From positions 619,889 to 683,888 of the forward strand of contig JAPYXD010000419.1 in NCBI GenBank assembly GCA_030998225.1: a stretch of DNA of 64,000 nucleotides. The letters are read 5' to 3'. Source of the stretch: Diplolepis rosae. Its lineage: Eukaryota; Arthropoda; Insecta; Hymenoptera; Diplolepididae. Made by a program: the position numbers and the translations under genes. A model generated the notes under the pieces. It searched no databases and was not told the DNA's origin. It was given only the letters and a program-made list of their open reading frames with translations. Below, piece after piece: positions 15,601 through 30,400 of this stretch (the stretch's first letter is position 1; the number at the start of each line of letters is the position of its first letter).

Positions 15601-16182
15601 AAGGATTCGAATGGGAATACCATGCTGACCCATGCATACGCTTGCGATCTAGTTTGCTCAGATTGAAATTACGAGCAAACGAATAGCTGGTTTCTATTTG
15701 GATTATTAAGTGGATTGAAATTTCATGTCAACTCTGGTATACTTTCAGGATCTACTTGTGTAAGGTTGGGATCGAACGTAGACATCAAGCTTTTTCCTGC
15801 CTGTTTGATTATGGATTCGAATGGGAATACCATGCTGACCCATGCATACGCTTGCGATCTAGTTTGCTCAGATTGAAATTAAGAGAAAACGAATAGCTGG
15901 ATTCTAATTGTCTAAATAAGTCGAATGAAATTTCATGCTAACTCTAGTATGCTCTTAGCATCTACTTGTGTAAGGGTGGGATCTCAAGTATACGACAAGC
16001 TTGTTTCTACCTTGTTGATTGTAGATTCGTACATAAATACCATGCTGACCCTTTTATACGCTTCCGATCTAGTTTGCTCGGATTGAAATTACGAGCAAAC
16101 GAATAGCTGGTTTCTATTTGGATTATTAAGTTGATTGAAATTTCATGTCAACTCTGGTATACTTTCAGGATCTACTTGTGTA
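12700..16182 (+). repeat. Block duplicated at 5092-bp spacing, left copy
   Basis: About 3.5 kb of monomers is repeated at +5092. Deletion-monomer junctions at 12915, 13453 and 13781 match 18007, 18545 and 18873. The match ends at 16182, where this copy reads GTAAGCATGGAATCGC while the other continues GTAAGGTTGGGATCG. It is an older higher-order relation, not part of the 6.98-kb unit. Confidence 0.8.
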
Positions 16183-17791
16183 AGCATGGAATCGCAAGTA
16201 GACGACAAGATTGTTCCTGCCTTGTTGATTATGGATTCGAATGGGAATACCATGCTGACTCTAGTATAGGATTCCCATCTAGTTTGTTCAGATTGAAATT
16301 ACGAGCAAACAAAAAGCTGGTTTCTATTTGGCTAATTAAGTCCGATGAAATTTCATGTTAGCTCTAGTATACTCTCATGATCAACTTGTGTAACCTTGGA
16401 ATCTCAAGTAGACGACAAGCTTGTTCCTGCCTCGTTGATTATGGATTGGAATGGGAATACCATGCTGACTCTAGTATAGGCTTGCGACCTAGTTTGCTCA
16501 GATTGAAATTACGAGCAAGCGAATAGCTGGTTTCTATTTGGATAATTAAGTCGAATGAAATTTCAGTTCTACTCTAGTATACGCACATGATCTACCTGGG
16601 CAAGCTTGGAATCTAATGTTGACGACGAGATTGTATCTACCTAGTTGATAATAGATTCGTACATAAATACCATGCTGACACTTTTATACGCTTGCGATCC
16701 AGTTTGCTCAGATTGAAATTACGAGTGAACGAATAGCTGGTTTCTATTTGGATAATTAAGTCAAATGAAATTTCATGTCAAGTCAGGTATACTTTCAGGA
16801 TCTACTTGTGTAAGGTTGGGATCGATCGTAGACATCAAGCTTTTTCCTGCCTGTTTGATTATGGATTCGAATGGGAATACCATGCTGACCCTTGTATACG
16901 CTTGCGATCTGGTTTGCTCAGATTGAAATTACAAGAAAACGAATAGCTGGTTTCTATTTGTATAAATAAATCGAATGAAATTTCATGCTAAATCTATTTT
17001 TTTCTTAGCATCTACTTGTGTAAGGGTGGGATCTCAAGTAAACGGCAAGCTTGTTCCTCTACTGGAGGATTATGGATTCGAATGGGAATACCATGTTGAC
17101 CCATGCATACGCTTGCCATCTAGTTTGCTCAGATTAATATTACGAGTAATTGAATTGCTGGTTCCTATTTCTCTAATTAAGTCGAATGGAATTTCATGTT
17201 AACTCTAGTATACGAACATGATCTACTTGGGAAAGCTTGGAATCTGATGTAGACGACGAGCTTGTAAACAAGTAGCTGTTTTCTATTTGTCTAATTAATT
17301 TGAATGAAATTTCATTTCAACTCTAGTATACGCACATGATCTACTTGTGTAAGGTTGGGATCTCAAGTATTCGACAAGCTTGTTTCTACCTTTCTGATTA
17401 TGGATTCGTACATAAATACCATGCTGACCCATGCATACGCTTGCAACCTAGTTTGCTCAGATTGAAATTACGGGTATACTAATAGCTGCTATCTATTTGC
17501 CTAATTAAGTCGAATGAAATTTCATGTCAACTCTAACATACTCTCAGGATCTACTTGTTTAAGGTTGGGATCTCAAGTAGTCGGCAATCTTGTTCCTGCC
17601 GGGTTGATTATGGATTCGAATGGGAATAGAATGCTGACCCTTGTATACGCTTGCGATCTAGTTTTCTCAGATTGAATTAGGAGAAAACGATTAGCTGGTT
17701 TCTATTTGTCTTATTAAGGTGAATGAAATTTCATGTCAACTCTAGTATACCCCCAGGATCTTCTCGTGTAAGATTTGGATCTCAAGTAGAC

Positions 17792-20700
17792 GGCAAGCTT
17801 GTTCCTGCGTGCTTGATTATGGATTCGAATGGGTATACCATGCTGACACATGCATACGCTTGCGATCTTGTTTGCTCAGATTGAAATTAAGGGTAAACGA
17901 ATAGCTGATTTCTATTTGCCTAATTAAGTCGAATGAAATTTCAGTTCTACTCTAGTATACGCACATGATCTACTTGGGAAAGCTTGGAATCTAATGTAGA
18001 CGACGAGCTTGTAAACAAGTAGCTGGTTTCTATTTGTCTAATTAAATCGAATGAAATTTCATTTCAACTCTAGTATACGCACATAATCTACTTGGGCAAG
18101 CTTGGAATCTAATGTTGACTACGAGCTTGTATCTACCTGGTTGATAATAGATTCGTACATAAATACCATGCTGACACTTTTATACGCTTGCGATCTAGTT
18201 TGCTCAGATTGAAATTACGACCAAACGAATAGCTGGTTTCTATTTGGATAATTAAGTCGAATGAAATTTCAGTACAACTCTAGTATACGCACATGATATA
18301 CTTGGGCAAGTTTGAAATCTAATGTTGACGACGAGCTTGTATGTACCTGGTTGATAATAGATTCGTACATAAATACCATGCTGACACTTTTATACGCTTG
18401 CGATCTAGTTTGCTCAGATTGAAATTACGACGAAACGAATAGCTGGTTTCTATTTGTATAATTAAGTCGAATGAAATTTCAGTTCTACTCTAGTATACGC
18501 ACATGATCTACTTTGGAAAGCTTGGAATCTAATGTAGATGACGAGCTTGTAAACAAGTAGCTGGTTTCTATTTGTCTAATTAATTCGAATGAAATTTCAT
18601 TTCAACTCTAGTATACGCACATGATCTACTTGGGCAAGCTTGGAATCTAATGTTGACGACGAGCTTGTATCTACCTGGTTGATAATAGATTCGTACATAA
18701 ATACCATGCTGACACTTTTATACGCTTGCGATCTAGTTTGCTCAGATTGAAATTACGACCAAACGAATAGCTGGTTTCTATTTGGATAATTAAGTCGAAT
18801 GAAATTTCATTTCAACTCAAGTATACGAACATGATCTACTTGGGAAAGCTTGGAATCTGATGTAGACGACGAGCTTGTAAACAAGTAGCTGTTTTCTATT
18901 TGTCTAATTAATTCGAATGAAATTTCATTTCAACTCTAGTATACGCACATGATCTACTTGTGTAAGGTTGGGATCTCAAGTATACGACAAGCTTGTTTCT
19001 ACCTTTCTGATTATGGATTCGTACATAAATACCATGCTGACCCATGCATACGCTTGCAACCTAGTTTGCTCAGATTGAAATTACGGGTATACTAATAGCT
19101 GCTATCTATTTGCCTAATTAAGTCGAATGAAATTTCATGTCAACTCTAACATACTCTCAGGATCTACTTGTGTAAGGTTGGGATCTCAAGTAGTCGGCAA
19201 TCTTGTTCCTGCCGGGTTGATTATGGATTCGAATGGGAATAGAATGCTGACCCTTGTATACGCTTGCGATCTAGTTTTCTCAGATTGAATTTACGGGTAT
19301 ACGAATAGCTGGTTTCTATTTTGCTAATTAATTAATACGATATTTCATTTTTAACTCTGTATGCTCTGAGGATCTTCTCGTGTAAGATTTGGATCTCAAG
19401 TAGACGGCAGGCTTGTTCCTTTACTGGTGGATTATGGATTCGAATGGGAATACCATGCTGACCCATGCATACTTTTGCGATCTAGTTTGCTCAGATTGAA
19501 ATTAAGAGTAAACGAATAGCTGGTTTCTATTTTGCTAATTAATTAATCCGATATTTCATTTTTAACTCTGTATGCTCTGAGGATCTTCTCGTGTAAGGTT
19601 TGGATCTCATGTAGACGGCAGGCTTGTTCCTGCCTGGTTGATTATTGATTCTAATGGGAATACCATGCTGACCCTAGTATACGCTTGCAATCTAGTTTGC
19701 TCAGATTGAATTAGGAGAAAACGATTAGCTGGTTTCTATTTGTCTTATTAAGGTGAATGAAATTTCATGTCAACTCTAGTATACCCCCAGGATCTTCTCG
19801 TGTAAGATTTGGATCTCAAGTAGACGGCAAGCTTGTTCCTGCGTGCTTGATTATGGATTCGAATGGGTATACCATGCTGACCCTTGTATACGCTTGCGAT
19901 CTAGTTTGCTCAGATTGAAATTACGAGCAAACGAATAGCTGGTTTCTATTTGGATAATTAAGTCGATTGAAATTTCATGTCAACTCTGGTATACTTTCAG
20001 GATCTACTTGTGTAAGGTTGGGATCGAACGTAGACATCAAGCTTTTTCCTGCCTGTTTGATTATGTATTCGAATGACAATACCATGCTGCCCCTTTTATA
20101 CACTTTCGATCTAGTTTGCTCAGATTGAAATTACGAGCAAGCGAATAGCTGGTTTCTATTTGGATAATTAAGTCGAATGAAATTTCATGTCAACTCTGGT
20201 ATACTTTCAGGATCTACTTGTGTAAGGTTGGGATCGAACGTAGACATCAAGCTTTTTCCTGCCAGATTGATTAAGGATTCGAATGGGAATACCATGCTGA
20301 CCCATGCATACGCTTGCGATCTAGTTTGCTCAGATTGAAATTACGAGCAAACGAATAGCTGGTTTCTATTTGGATTATTAAGTGGATTGAAATTTCATGT
20401 CAACTCTGGTATACTTTCAGGATCTACTTGTGTAAGGTTGGGATCGAACGTAGACATCAAGCTTTTTACTTCCTTTTTTATTATGTATTCGAATGGGAAT
20501 ACCATGCTGCCCCTTTTATACACTTTCGATCTAGTTTGCTCAGATTGAAATTACGAGCAAGCGAATAGCTGGTTTCTATTTGTCTAAATAAGTCGAATGA
20601 AATTTCATGTCAACTCTGGTATACTTTCAGGATCTACTTGTGTAAGGTTGGGATCGAACGTAGACATCAAGCTTTTTCCTGCCAGATTGATTAAGGATTC

Positions 20701-21274
20701 GAATGGGAATACCATGCTGACCCATGCATACGCTTGCGATCTAGTTTGCTCAGATTGAAATTACGAGCAAACGAATAGCTGGTTTCTATTTGGATTATTA
20801 AGTGGATTGAAATTTCATGTCAACTCTGGTATACTTTCAGGATCTACTTGTGTAAGGTTGGGATCGAACGTAGACATCAAGCTTTTTCCTGCCTGTTTGA
20901 TTATGGATTCGAATGGGAATACCATGCTGACCCATGCATACGCTTGCGATCTAGTTTGCTCAGATTGAAATTAAGAGAAAACGAATGGCTGGATTCTAAT
21001 TGTCTAAATAAGTCGAATGAAATTTCATGCTAACTCTAGTATGCTCTTAGCATCTACTTGTGTAAGGGTGGGATCTCAAGTATACGACAAGCTTGTTTCT
21101 ACCTTGTTGATTATAGATTCGTACATAAATACCATGCTGACCCTTTTATACGCTTGCGATCTAGTTTGCTCGGATTGAAATTACGAGCAAACGAATAGCT
21201 GGTTTCTATTTGGATTATTAAGTCGATTGAAATTTCATGTCAACTCTGGTATACTTTCAGGATCTACTTGTGTA
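17792..21274 (+). repeat. Block duplicated at 5092-bp spacing, right copy
   Basis: Partner of the 12700-16182 block. It carries the same sequence of subtypes, including the paired 118-bp monomers at 18545 and 18873 and the GATTAAGGATTCG variants. Divergence from the partner is visibly greater than among the 6.98-kb copies. Confidence 0.8.
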
Positions 21275-24200
21275 AGGTTGGGATCGAATGTAGACATCAA
21301 GCTTGTTTCTACCTTGTTGATTATAGATTCGTACATAAATACCATTCTGACCCTAGTATACGCTTGCGATCTAGTTTTCTCAGATTAAAATTACGAGTAA
21401 ACGAATAGCTGGTTCCTATTTGTCTAATTAAGTCGAATGAAATTTCATGCTAACTCTAGTATGCTCTTAGCATCTACTTGTGTAACGGTGGGATCTCAAG
21501 TATACGACTAGCTTGTTTCTACCTTGTTGATTATAGATTCGTACATAAATACCATGCTCTTCCTTTTATACGCTTGCGATCTAGTTTGCTCAGATTGAAA
21601 TTACGAGCAAACGAATAGCTGGTTTCTATTTCGATTATTAAGTCGATTGAAATTTCATGTCAACTCTGGTATACTTTCAGGATCTACTTGTGTAAGGTTG
21701 GGATCGAACGTAGACATCAAGCTTTTTCCTGCCTGTTTGATTATGGATTCGAATGGGAATACCATGCTGACACATGCATGCGCTTGCGATCTAGTTTGCT
21801 CAGATTGAAATTACGAGCAAACGAATAGCTGGTTTCTATTTGGATTATTAAGTCGATTGAAATTTAATGTCAACTCTAGTATACTCTCTGGATCTACTTT
21901 TGTAAGGTTGGGATCCCAAGTAGACCGCAAGCTTGTTCCTGCCTGATTGATTATGGATTCGAATGGGTATACCATGCTGACACATGCATACGCTTGCGAT
22001 CTAGTTTGCTCAGATTAAAATTACGAGTGAACGGTTAGCTGGTTTCTGTTTGTCTAATTAAGTCAAATGAAATTTCATGTTAACTGTAGTATACTCTTTA
22101 GATATACTTGTGTAAGCTTGGGAACTCAAGCAGACGACAAGCTTGTTCCTGCCTGTTTGATTATGGATTCGAATGTGTATACCATGCTGATACATGCATA
22201 CGCTTGCGATCTAGTTTGCTCAGATTGAAATTAAGAGTAAACGAATAGCTGATTTCTATTTGCCTAAATAAGTCGAATGAAATTTCATGTCAACTCTAGT
22301 ATACTCTCTGGATCTACTTGTGTAAGGTTGGGAACTCAAGCAGACGACAACCTTGTTCCTACATGGTTGATTATGGTGTCGAATGAAAATACCATGCTGA
22401 CCCTGGTAAACGCTTGCGATATATTTTGCTCAGATTGAAATTACGAGCAAACGAATAGCTGGTTTCGACTTGGATAATTAAGTCGAATAAAATTTCATTT
22501 CAACTCTAGTATACTCTTTAGATATACTTGTGTTAGTTTGGGAACTCAAGCAGACGAAAAGCTTGTTTCTACCTTGTTGATGATAGATTCGTACATAAAT
22601 ACCATGCTGACCCTTTTTAAGGCCTGCGATCTAGTTTGCTCAGATTGAAATTATGAGCAAACGAATAGCTTGTTTCTATTTGGATAATTAAGGCGAATGA
22701 AATTTCATGTCAACTCTGGCATACTTTCAGGATCTACTTGTGTAAGGTTGGGATCGAACGTAGACATCAAGCTTTTTCCTGCCTGTTTGATTATGGATTC
22801 GAGAAGAATACCATGTTGACCCATGCATACGCTTGCCATCTAGTTTGCTCAGATTGAAATTGCGAGCAAACGAATAGCTTGTTCCTATTTGTATAATTAA
22901 GTCGAATGAAATTTCATGCTAACTCTAGTATGCTCTTAGCATCTACTTGTGTAACGGTGGGATTTCAAGTATACGACTAGCTTGTTTCTACCTTGTTGAT
23001 TATAGATTCGTACATAAATACCATGCTCTTCCTTTTATACGCATGCGATCTTGTTTGCTCAGATTGAAATTACGAGTAAGCGAATAGCTGGTTTCTATTT
23101 TGCTAATTAAGTCCTATGAAATTTCATGTTATCTCTAGTATAATTTCAGGATCTACTTGTGTAAGGTTGGGATCGAACGTAGACATCAAGCTTTTTCCTG
23201 CCTGTTTGATTATGTATTCGAATGTCAATACCATGCTGCCCCTTTTATACACTTTCGATCTAGTTTGCTCAGATTGAAATTACGAGCAAGCGAATAGCTG
23301 GATTCTATTTGGATTATTAAGTCGATTGAAATTTCATGTCAACTCTGGTATACTTTCAGGATCTACTTGTGTAAGGTTGGGATCGAACGTAGACATCAAG
23401 CTTTTTCCTGCCAGATTGATTAAGGATTCGAATGGGAATACCATGCTGACCCTTTTTAAGGCTTGCGATCTGGTTTTCTCAGATTAAAATTACGAGCAAG
23501 CGAATAGCTGGTTTCTATTTGGCTAATTAAGTCCGATGAAATTTCATGTTAGCTCTAGTATACTCTCATGATGAACTTGTGTAACCTTGGAATCTCAAGT
23601 AGACGACAAGCTTGTTCCTATCTGGTTGATTATGGTGTCGAATGAATCTAGTTTTCTCAGATTGAATTAGGAGAAAACGATTAGCTGGTTTCTATTTGTC
23701 TTATTAAGGTGAATGAAATTTCATGTCAACTCTAGTATACCCCCAGGATCTTCTCGTGTAAGATTTGGATCTCAACTAGAAGGCAAGCTTGTTCCTTTAC
23801 TGGTGGATTATGGATTCGAATGGGAATACCATGCTGACCCATGCATACGCTTGCGATCTGGTTTTCTCAGATTAAAATTACGAGTAATTGAATTGCTGGT
23901 TCCTATTTCTCTAATTAAGTCGAATGGAATTTCATGTTAACTCTAGTATACGAACATGATCTACTTGGGAAAGCTTGGAATCTGATGTAGACGACGAGCT
24001 TGTAAACAAGTGGCTGTTTTCTATTTGTCTAATTAATTCGAATGAAATTTCATTTCACCTCTAGTATACGCACATGATCTACTTGTGTAAGGTTGGGATC
24101 TCAAGTATACGACAAGCTTGTTTCTACCTTTCTGATTATGGATTCGTACATAAATACCATGCTGACCCATGCATACGCTTGCAACCTAGTTTGCTCAGAT

Positions 24201-24569
24201 TGAAATTACGGGTATACTAATAGCTGCTATCTATTTGCCTAATTAAGTCGAATGAAATTTCATGTCAACTCTAACATACTCTCAGGATCTACTTGTGTAA
24301 GGTTGGGATCTCAAGTAGTCGGCAATCTTGTTCCTGCCGGGTTGATTATGGATTCGAATGGGAATAGAATGCTGACCCTTGTATACGCTTGCGATCTTGT
24401 TTTCTCAGATTGAATTTACGGGTATACGAATAGCTGGTTTCTATTTTGCTAATTAATTGATACGATATTTCATTTTTAACTCTGTATGCTCTGAGGATCT
24501 TCTCGTGTAAGATTTGGATCTCAAGTAGACGGCAGGCTTGTTCCTTTACTGGTGGATTATGGATTCGAA

Positions 24570-26900
24570 TGGGAATACCATGCTGACCCATGCATACTTT
24601 TGCGATCTAGTTTGCTCAGATTGAAATTGAGAGTAAACGAATAGCTGGTTTCTATTTTGCTAATTAATTAATCCGATATTTCATTTTTAACTCTGTATGC
24701 TCTGAGGATCTTCTCGTGTAAGATTTGGATCTCATGTAGACGGCAGGCTTGTTCCTGCCTGGTTGATTATTGATTCTAATGGGAATACCATGCTGACCCT
24801 AGTATACTAATCTAATTAATTAGATTAGTCTAATTAAGTCGAATGATATATTATGTTAACGGTAGTTTACTCTCTGGATCTACTTGTGTAAGGTTGGGAA
24901 CTCAAATAGTCGGCAAGCTTGTTCCTTCCTGCTTGATTATGGAGTCGAATAGGAATACCATGCTGACCCTAGTATACGCTTGCGATGCAAATTGTTCAGA
25001 TTGAAATTATGAGTGAACGAATAGCTGACGTCTATTTAGCTAATTAAGTTGAATGAAATTTCATGTTAACTCTAGTATATCCTCAGTATCTTCTTGTTTA
25101 AAGTTGGGATCGAAAGTAGACATAAAGCTTGTTCCTGCCTAGTTGATTATGGATTCGAATAGGAATACCATGCTGACCCTAGTATACGCTTGCGATATAA
25201 ATTGCTCAGATTGAAATTACGAGTGAACGAATAGCTGAAATCTATTTAGCTAATTAAGTCGAATGAAATTTCATGTTAACTCTAGTATATCCTCAGTATC
25301 TTCTTGTTTAAAGTTGGTATCGAAAGTAGACATAAAGCTTGTTCCTGCCTAGTTGATTATGGATTCGAATAGGAATACCATGCTGACCCTAGTATACGCT
25401 TGCGATGCAAATTGCTCAGATTGAAATTATGAGTGAACGAATAGCTGACATCTATTTAGCTAATTAAGTCGAATGAAATTTCATGTTAACTCTAGTATAT
25501 CCTCAGTATCTTCTTGTTTAAAGTTGGGATCGAAAGTAGACATAAAGCTTGTTCCTGCCTAGTTGATTATGGATTCGAATAGGAATACCATGCTGACTCT
25601 AGTATACGCTTGCGATGCAAATTGCTCAGATTGAAATTATGAGTGAACGAATATCTGAAATCTATTTAGCTAATTAAGTCGAATGAAATTTCATGTTAAG
25701 TCTAGTACACTCTCAGGTTCTACTTGTGTAACCTTGGAATCTCAAGTAGACGACAAGCTTGTTCCTGCCTCGTTGATTATGGATTCGAATGGGAATACCA
25801 TGCTGATCCTTGAATACGCTTGCGATCTAATTTGATCAGATTGCAATTACGAATGAACAAATACCTGGTTTCTATTTGGCTAATTAAGTCCGATGAAATT
25901 TCATGTTAAGTCTAGTACACTCTCAGGTTCTACTTGTGTAACCTTGGAATCTCAAGTAGACGACAAGCTTGTTCCTGCCTCGTTGATTATGGATTCGAAT
26001 GGGAATACCATGCTGAGTCTAGTATAAGCTTGCGACCCAGTTTGCTCAGATTGAAATTACGAGTGAACGAATAGCTGGTTACTATTTAGTTAATTAAGTC
26101 GAATGAAATTTCATGTTAACTCTAGTATATCCTCAGTATCTACTTGTTTAAAGTTGGGATCGAAAGTAGACATCAAGCTTGTTGCTGCTTTGGTTGATTA
26201 TTGATTCGAATGGGAATACCATGCTGACCCTTTTTAAGGCTTGCGATCTAGTTTGCTCAGATTGAAATTACGAGAAAACGAATAGCTGGTTTCTATTTGT
26301 ATAAATAAATCGAATGAAATTTCATGCTAACTCTAGTATGCTCTTAGCATCTACTTGTGTAAGGGTGGGATCTCAAGTAGACGACAAGATTGTTCCTACC
26401 TGGTTGATTATGGATTCGAATGGGAATACCATGCTGACTCTAGTATAGGCTTGCGACCTAGTTTGCTCAGATTGAAATTACGAGCAAGCGAATAGCTGGT
26501 TTCTATTTGGCTAATTAAGTCCGATGAAATTTCATGTTAGCTCTAGTATACTCTCATGATCAACTTGTGTAACCTTGGAATCTCAAGTAGACGACAAGCT
26601 TGTTCCTGCCTCGTTGATTATGGATTGGAATGGGAATACCATGCTGACTCTAGTATAGGCTTGCGACCTAGTTTGCTCAGATTGAAATTACGAGCAAGCG
26701 AATAGCTGGTTTCTATTTGGATAATTAAGTCGAATGAAATTTCATTTCAACTCTAGTATACGCACATGATCTACTTGGGCAAGCTTGGAATCTAATGTTG
26801 ACGACGAGCTTGTATCTACCTGGTTGATAATAGATTCGTACATAAATACCATGCTGACACTTTTATACGCTTGCGATCTAGTTTGCTCAGATTGAAATTA
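24570..26900 (+). repeat. Block duplicated about 14.3 kb away, right copy
   Basis: Matches 10240-12200 monomer for monomer, apart from two additional 210-bp units around 25560-25980. The extra units are what unequal exchange between neighbouring monomers would leave. Confidence 0.75.
24806..24829. repeat. 24-bp perfect palindrome replacing the monomer centre, copy 2
   Basis: Identical to the palindrome at 10493 and located 14313 bp downstream. It was carried here within the duplicated block rather than formed independently. Confidence 0.9.
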
Positions 26901-27480
26901 CGACCAAACGAATAGCTGGTTTCTATTTGCATAATTAAGTCGAATGAAATTTCATGTCAACTCTGGTATACTTTCAGGATCTACTTGTGTAAGGGTGGGA
27001 TCTCAAGTAAACGGCAAGCTTGTTCCTCTACTGTTTGATTATGGATTCGAATGGGAATACCATGTTGACCCATGCATACGCTTGCCATCTAGTTTGCTCA
27101 GATTAATATTACGAGTAATTGAATTGCTGGTTCCTATTTCTCTAATTAAGTCGAATGGAATTTCATGTTAACTCTAGTATACGAACATGATCTACTTGGG
27201 AAAGCTTGGAATCTGATGTAGACGACGAGCTTGTAAACAAGTAGCTGTTTTCTATTTGTCTAATTAATTCGAATGAAATTTCATTTCAACTCTAGTATAC
27301 GCACATGATCTACTTGTGTAAGGTTGGGATCTCAAGTATTCGACAAGCTTGTTTCTACCTTTCTGATTATGGATTCGTACATAAATACCATGCTGACCCA
27401 TGCATACGCTTGCAACCTAGTTTGCTCAGATTGAAATTACGGGTATACTAATAGCTGCTATCTATTTGCCTAATTAAGTC

Positions 27481-30400
27481 GAATGAAATTTCATTTCAAC
27501 TCTAGTATACGCACATGATCTACTTGGGCAAGCTTGGAATCTAATGTTGACGACGAGCTTGTATCTACCTGGTTGATAATAGATTCGTACATAAATACCA
27601 TGCTGACCCTTTTATACGCTTGCGATCTAGTTTGCTCAGATTGAAATTACGACCAAACGAATAGCTGGTTTCTATTTGGATAATTAAGTCGAATGAAATT
27701 TCATTTCAACTCAAGTATACGAACATGATCTACTTGGGAAAGCTTGGAATCTGATGTAGACGACGAGCTTGTAAACAAGTAGCTGTTTTCTATTTGTCTA
27801 ATTAATTCGAATGAAATTTCATTTCAACTCTAGTATACGCACATGATCTACTTGTGTAAGGTTGGGATCTCAAGTATACGACAAGCTTGTTTCTACCTTT
27901 CTGATTATGGATTCGTACATAAATACCATGCTGACCCATGCATACGCTTGCAACCTAGTTTGCTCAGATTGAAATTACGGGCATACTAATAGCTGCTATC
28001 TATTTACCTAATTAAGTCGAATGAAATTTCATGTCAACTCTAACATACTCTCAGGATCTACTTGTGTAAGGTTGGGATCTCAAGTAGTCGGCAATCTTGT
28101 TCCTGCCGGGTTGATTATGGATTCGAATGGGAATAGAATGCTGACCCTTGTATACGCTTGCGATCTAGTTTTCTCAGATTGAATTTACGGGTATACGAAT
28201 AGCTGGTTTCTATTTTGCTAATTAATTAATACGATATTTCATTTTTAACTCTGTATGCTCTGAGGATCTTCTCGTGTAAGATTTGGATCTCAAGTAGACG
28301 GCAGGCTTGTTCCTTTACTGGTGGATTATGGATTCGAATGGGAATACCATGCTGACCCATGCATACTTTTGCGATCTAGTTTGCTCAGATTGAAATTAAG
28401 AGTAAACGAATAGCTGGTTTCTATTTTGCTAATTAATTAATCCGATATTTCATTTTTAGCTCTGTATGCTCTGAGGATCTTCTCGTGTAAGGTTTGGATC
28501 TCATGTAGACGGCAGGCTTGTTCCTGCCTGGTTGATTATTGATTCTAATGGGAATACCATGCTGACTCTAGTATACGCTTGCAATCTAGTTTGCTCAGAT
28601 TGAATTAGGAGAAAACGATTAGCTGGTTTCTATTTGTTTTATTAAGGTGAATGAAATTTCATGTCAACTCTAGTATACCCCCAGGATCTTCTCGTGTAAG
28701 ATTTGGATCTCAAGTAGACGGCAAGCTTGTTCCTGCGTGCTTGATTATGGATTCGAATGGGTATACCATGCTGATACATGCATACGCTTGCGATCTTGTT
28801 TGCTCAGATTAAAATTAAGTGTAAACGAATAGCTGATTTCTATTTGCCTAATTAAGTCGAATGAAATTTCATGTCAACTCTAGTATACTCTCTGGATCTA
28901 CTTGTGTAAGGTTGGGATCTCAAGTAAACGGCATGTTTGTTCCTGCGTGCTTGATTATGGATTCGAATGGGTATACCATGCTGACACATGCATACGATTG
29001 CGATCTTGTTTGCTCAGATTGAAATTAAGAGTAAACGAATAGCTGGTTTCTATTTTGCTAATTAATTAATCCGATATTTCATTTTTAACTCTGTATGCTC
29101 TGAGGATCTTCTCGTGTAAGATTTGGATCTCATGTAGACGGCAGGCTTGTTCCTGCCTGGTTGATTATTGATTCTAATGGGAATACCATGCTGACCCTAG
29201 TATACGCTTGCAATCTAGTTTGCTCAGATTGAAATTAAGGGTAAACGAATAGCTGATTTCTATTTGCCTAATTAAGTCGAATGAAATTTCATGTTAACTC
29301 TAGTATATGCACATGATCTAGTTTGGCAAGTTTGGAATCTAATGTAGACGAAAATCTTGTTCCTGCCTGGTTGATTCTGGATTCTCATGGGAATACCATG
29401 CTGACCCTAATATACGCTTGCGATCTAGTTTTCTCAGATTAAAATTACGAGTAATTGAATTGCTTGTTCCTATTTGTCTTATTAAGTCGAATGTAATTAC
29501 ATGTTACTTCTAGTATACGCACATGATCTACTTGAGAAAGCTTGGAATCTAATGTAGACGACGAGCTTGTAAACAAGTAGCTGGTTTCAATTTGTCTAAT
29601 TAATTCGAATGAAATTTCATTTCAACTCTAGTATACGCACATGATCTTCTCGTGTAAGATTTGGATCTCAAGTAGACGGCAAGCTTGTTTCTACCTGGTT
29701 GATTATGGATTTGTACATAAATACCATGCTGCCTCTTTTATACACTTTCGATCTAGTTTGCTCAGATTGAAATTACGAGCAAGCGAATAGATGGTTACTA
29801 TTTGGATAATTAAGTCGAATGAAATTGCATATTAACTTTAGTATACTCTCTGGATCTTCTTGTGTAAGGTTTGGAACTCAAGCAGACGACTAGCTTGTTC
29901 CTGCTTTGGTTGATTATGGATTCGAATGGGTATACCATGCTGACACATGCAGGCGCTTGCGACCTAGTTTGCTCAGATTGAAATTAAGAGAAAACGAATA
30001 GCTGGTTTTTATTTGTCTAAATAAGTCGAATGAAATTTCATGTCAACTCTGGTATACTTTCAGGATCTACTTGTGTAACGGTGGGATCTCAAGTATACGA
30101 CTAGCTTTTTTCTACCTTGTTGATTATAGATTCGTACATAAATACCATGCTCTTCCTTTTATACGCTTGCGATCTAGTTTGCTCAGATTGAAATTACGAG
30201 CAAACGAATAGCTGGTTTCTATTTGGATTATTAAGTCGATTGAAATTTAATGTCAACTCTAGTATACTCTCTGGATCTACTTTTGTAAGGTTGGGATCCC
30301 AAGTAGACCGCAAGCTTGTTCCTGCCTGATTGATTATGGATTCGAATGGGAATACCATGCTGACCCATGCATACGCTTGCGATCTAGTTTGCTCAGATTT

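Noticed and set aside
24346..24591. 81-codon minus-strand frame in the satellite
   Set aside because: It spans monomer sequence in reverse and exists only because of local variants. There is no protein-like conservation between related monomers.
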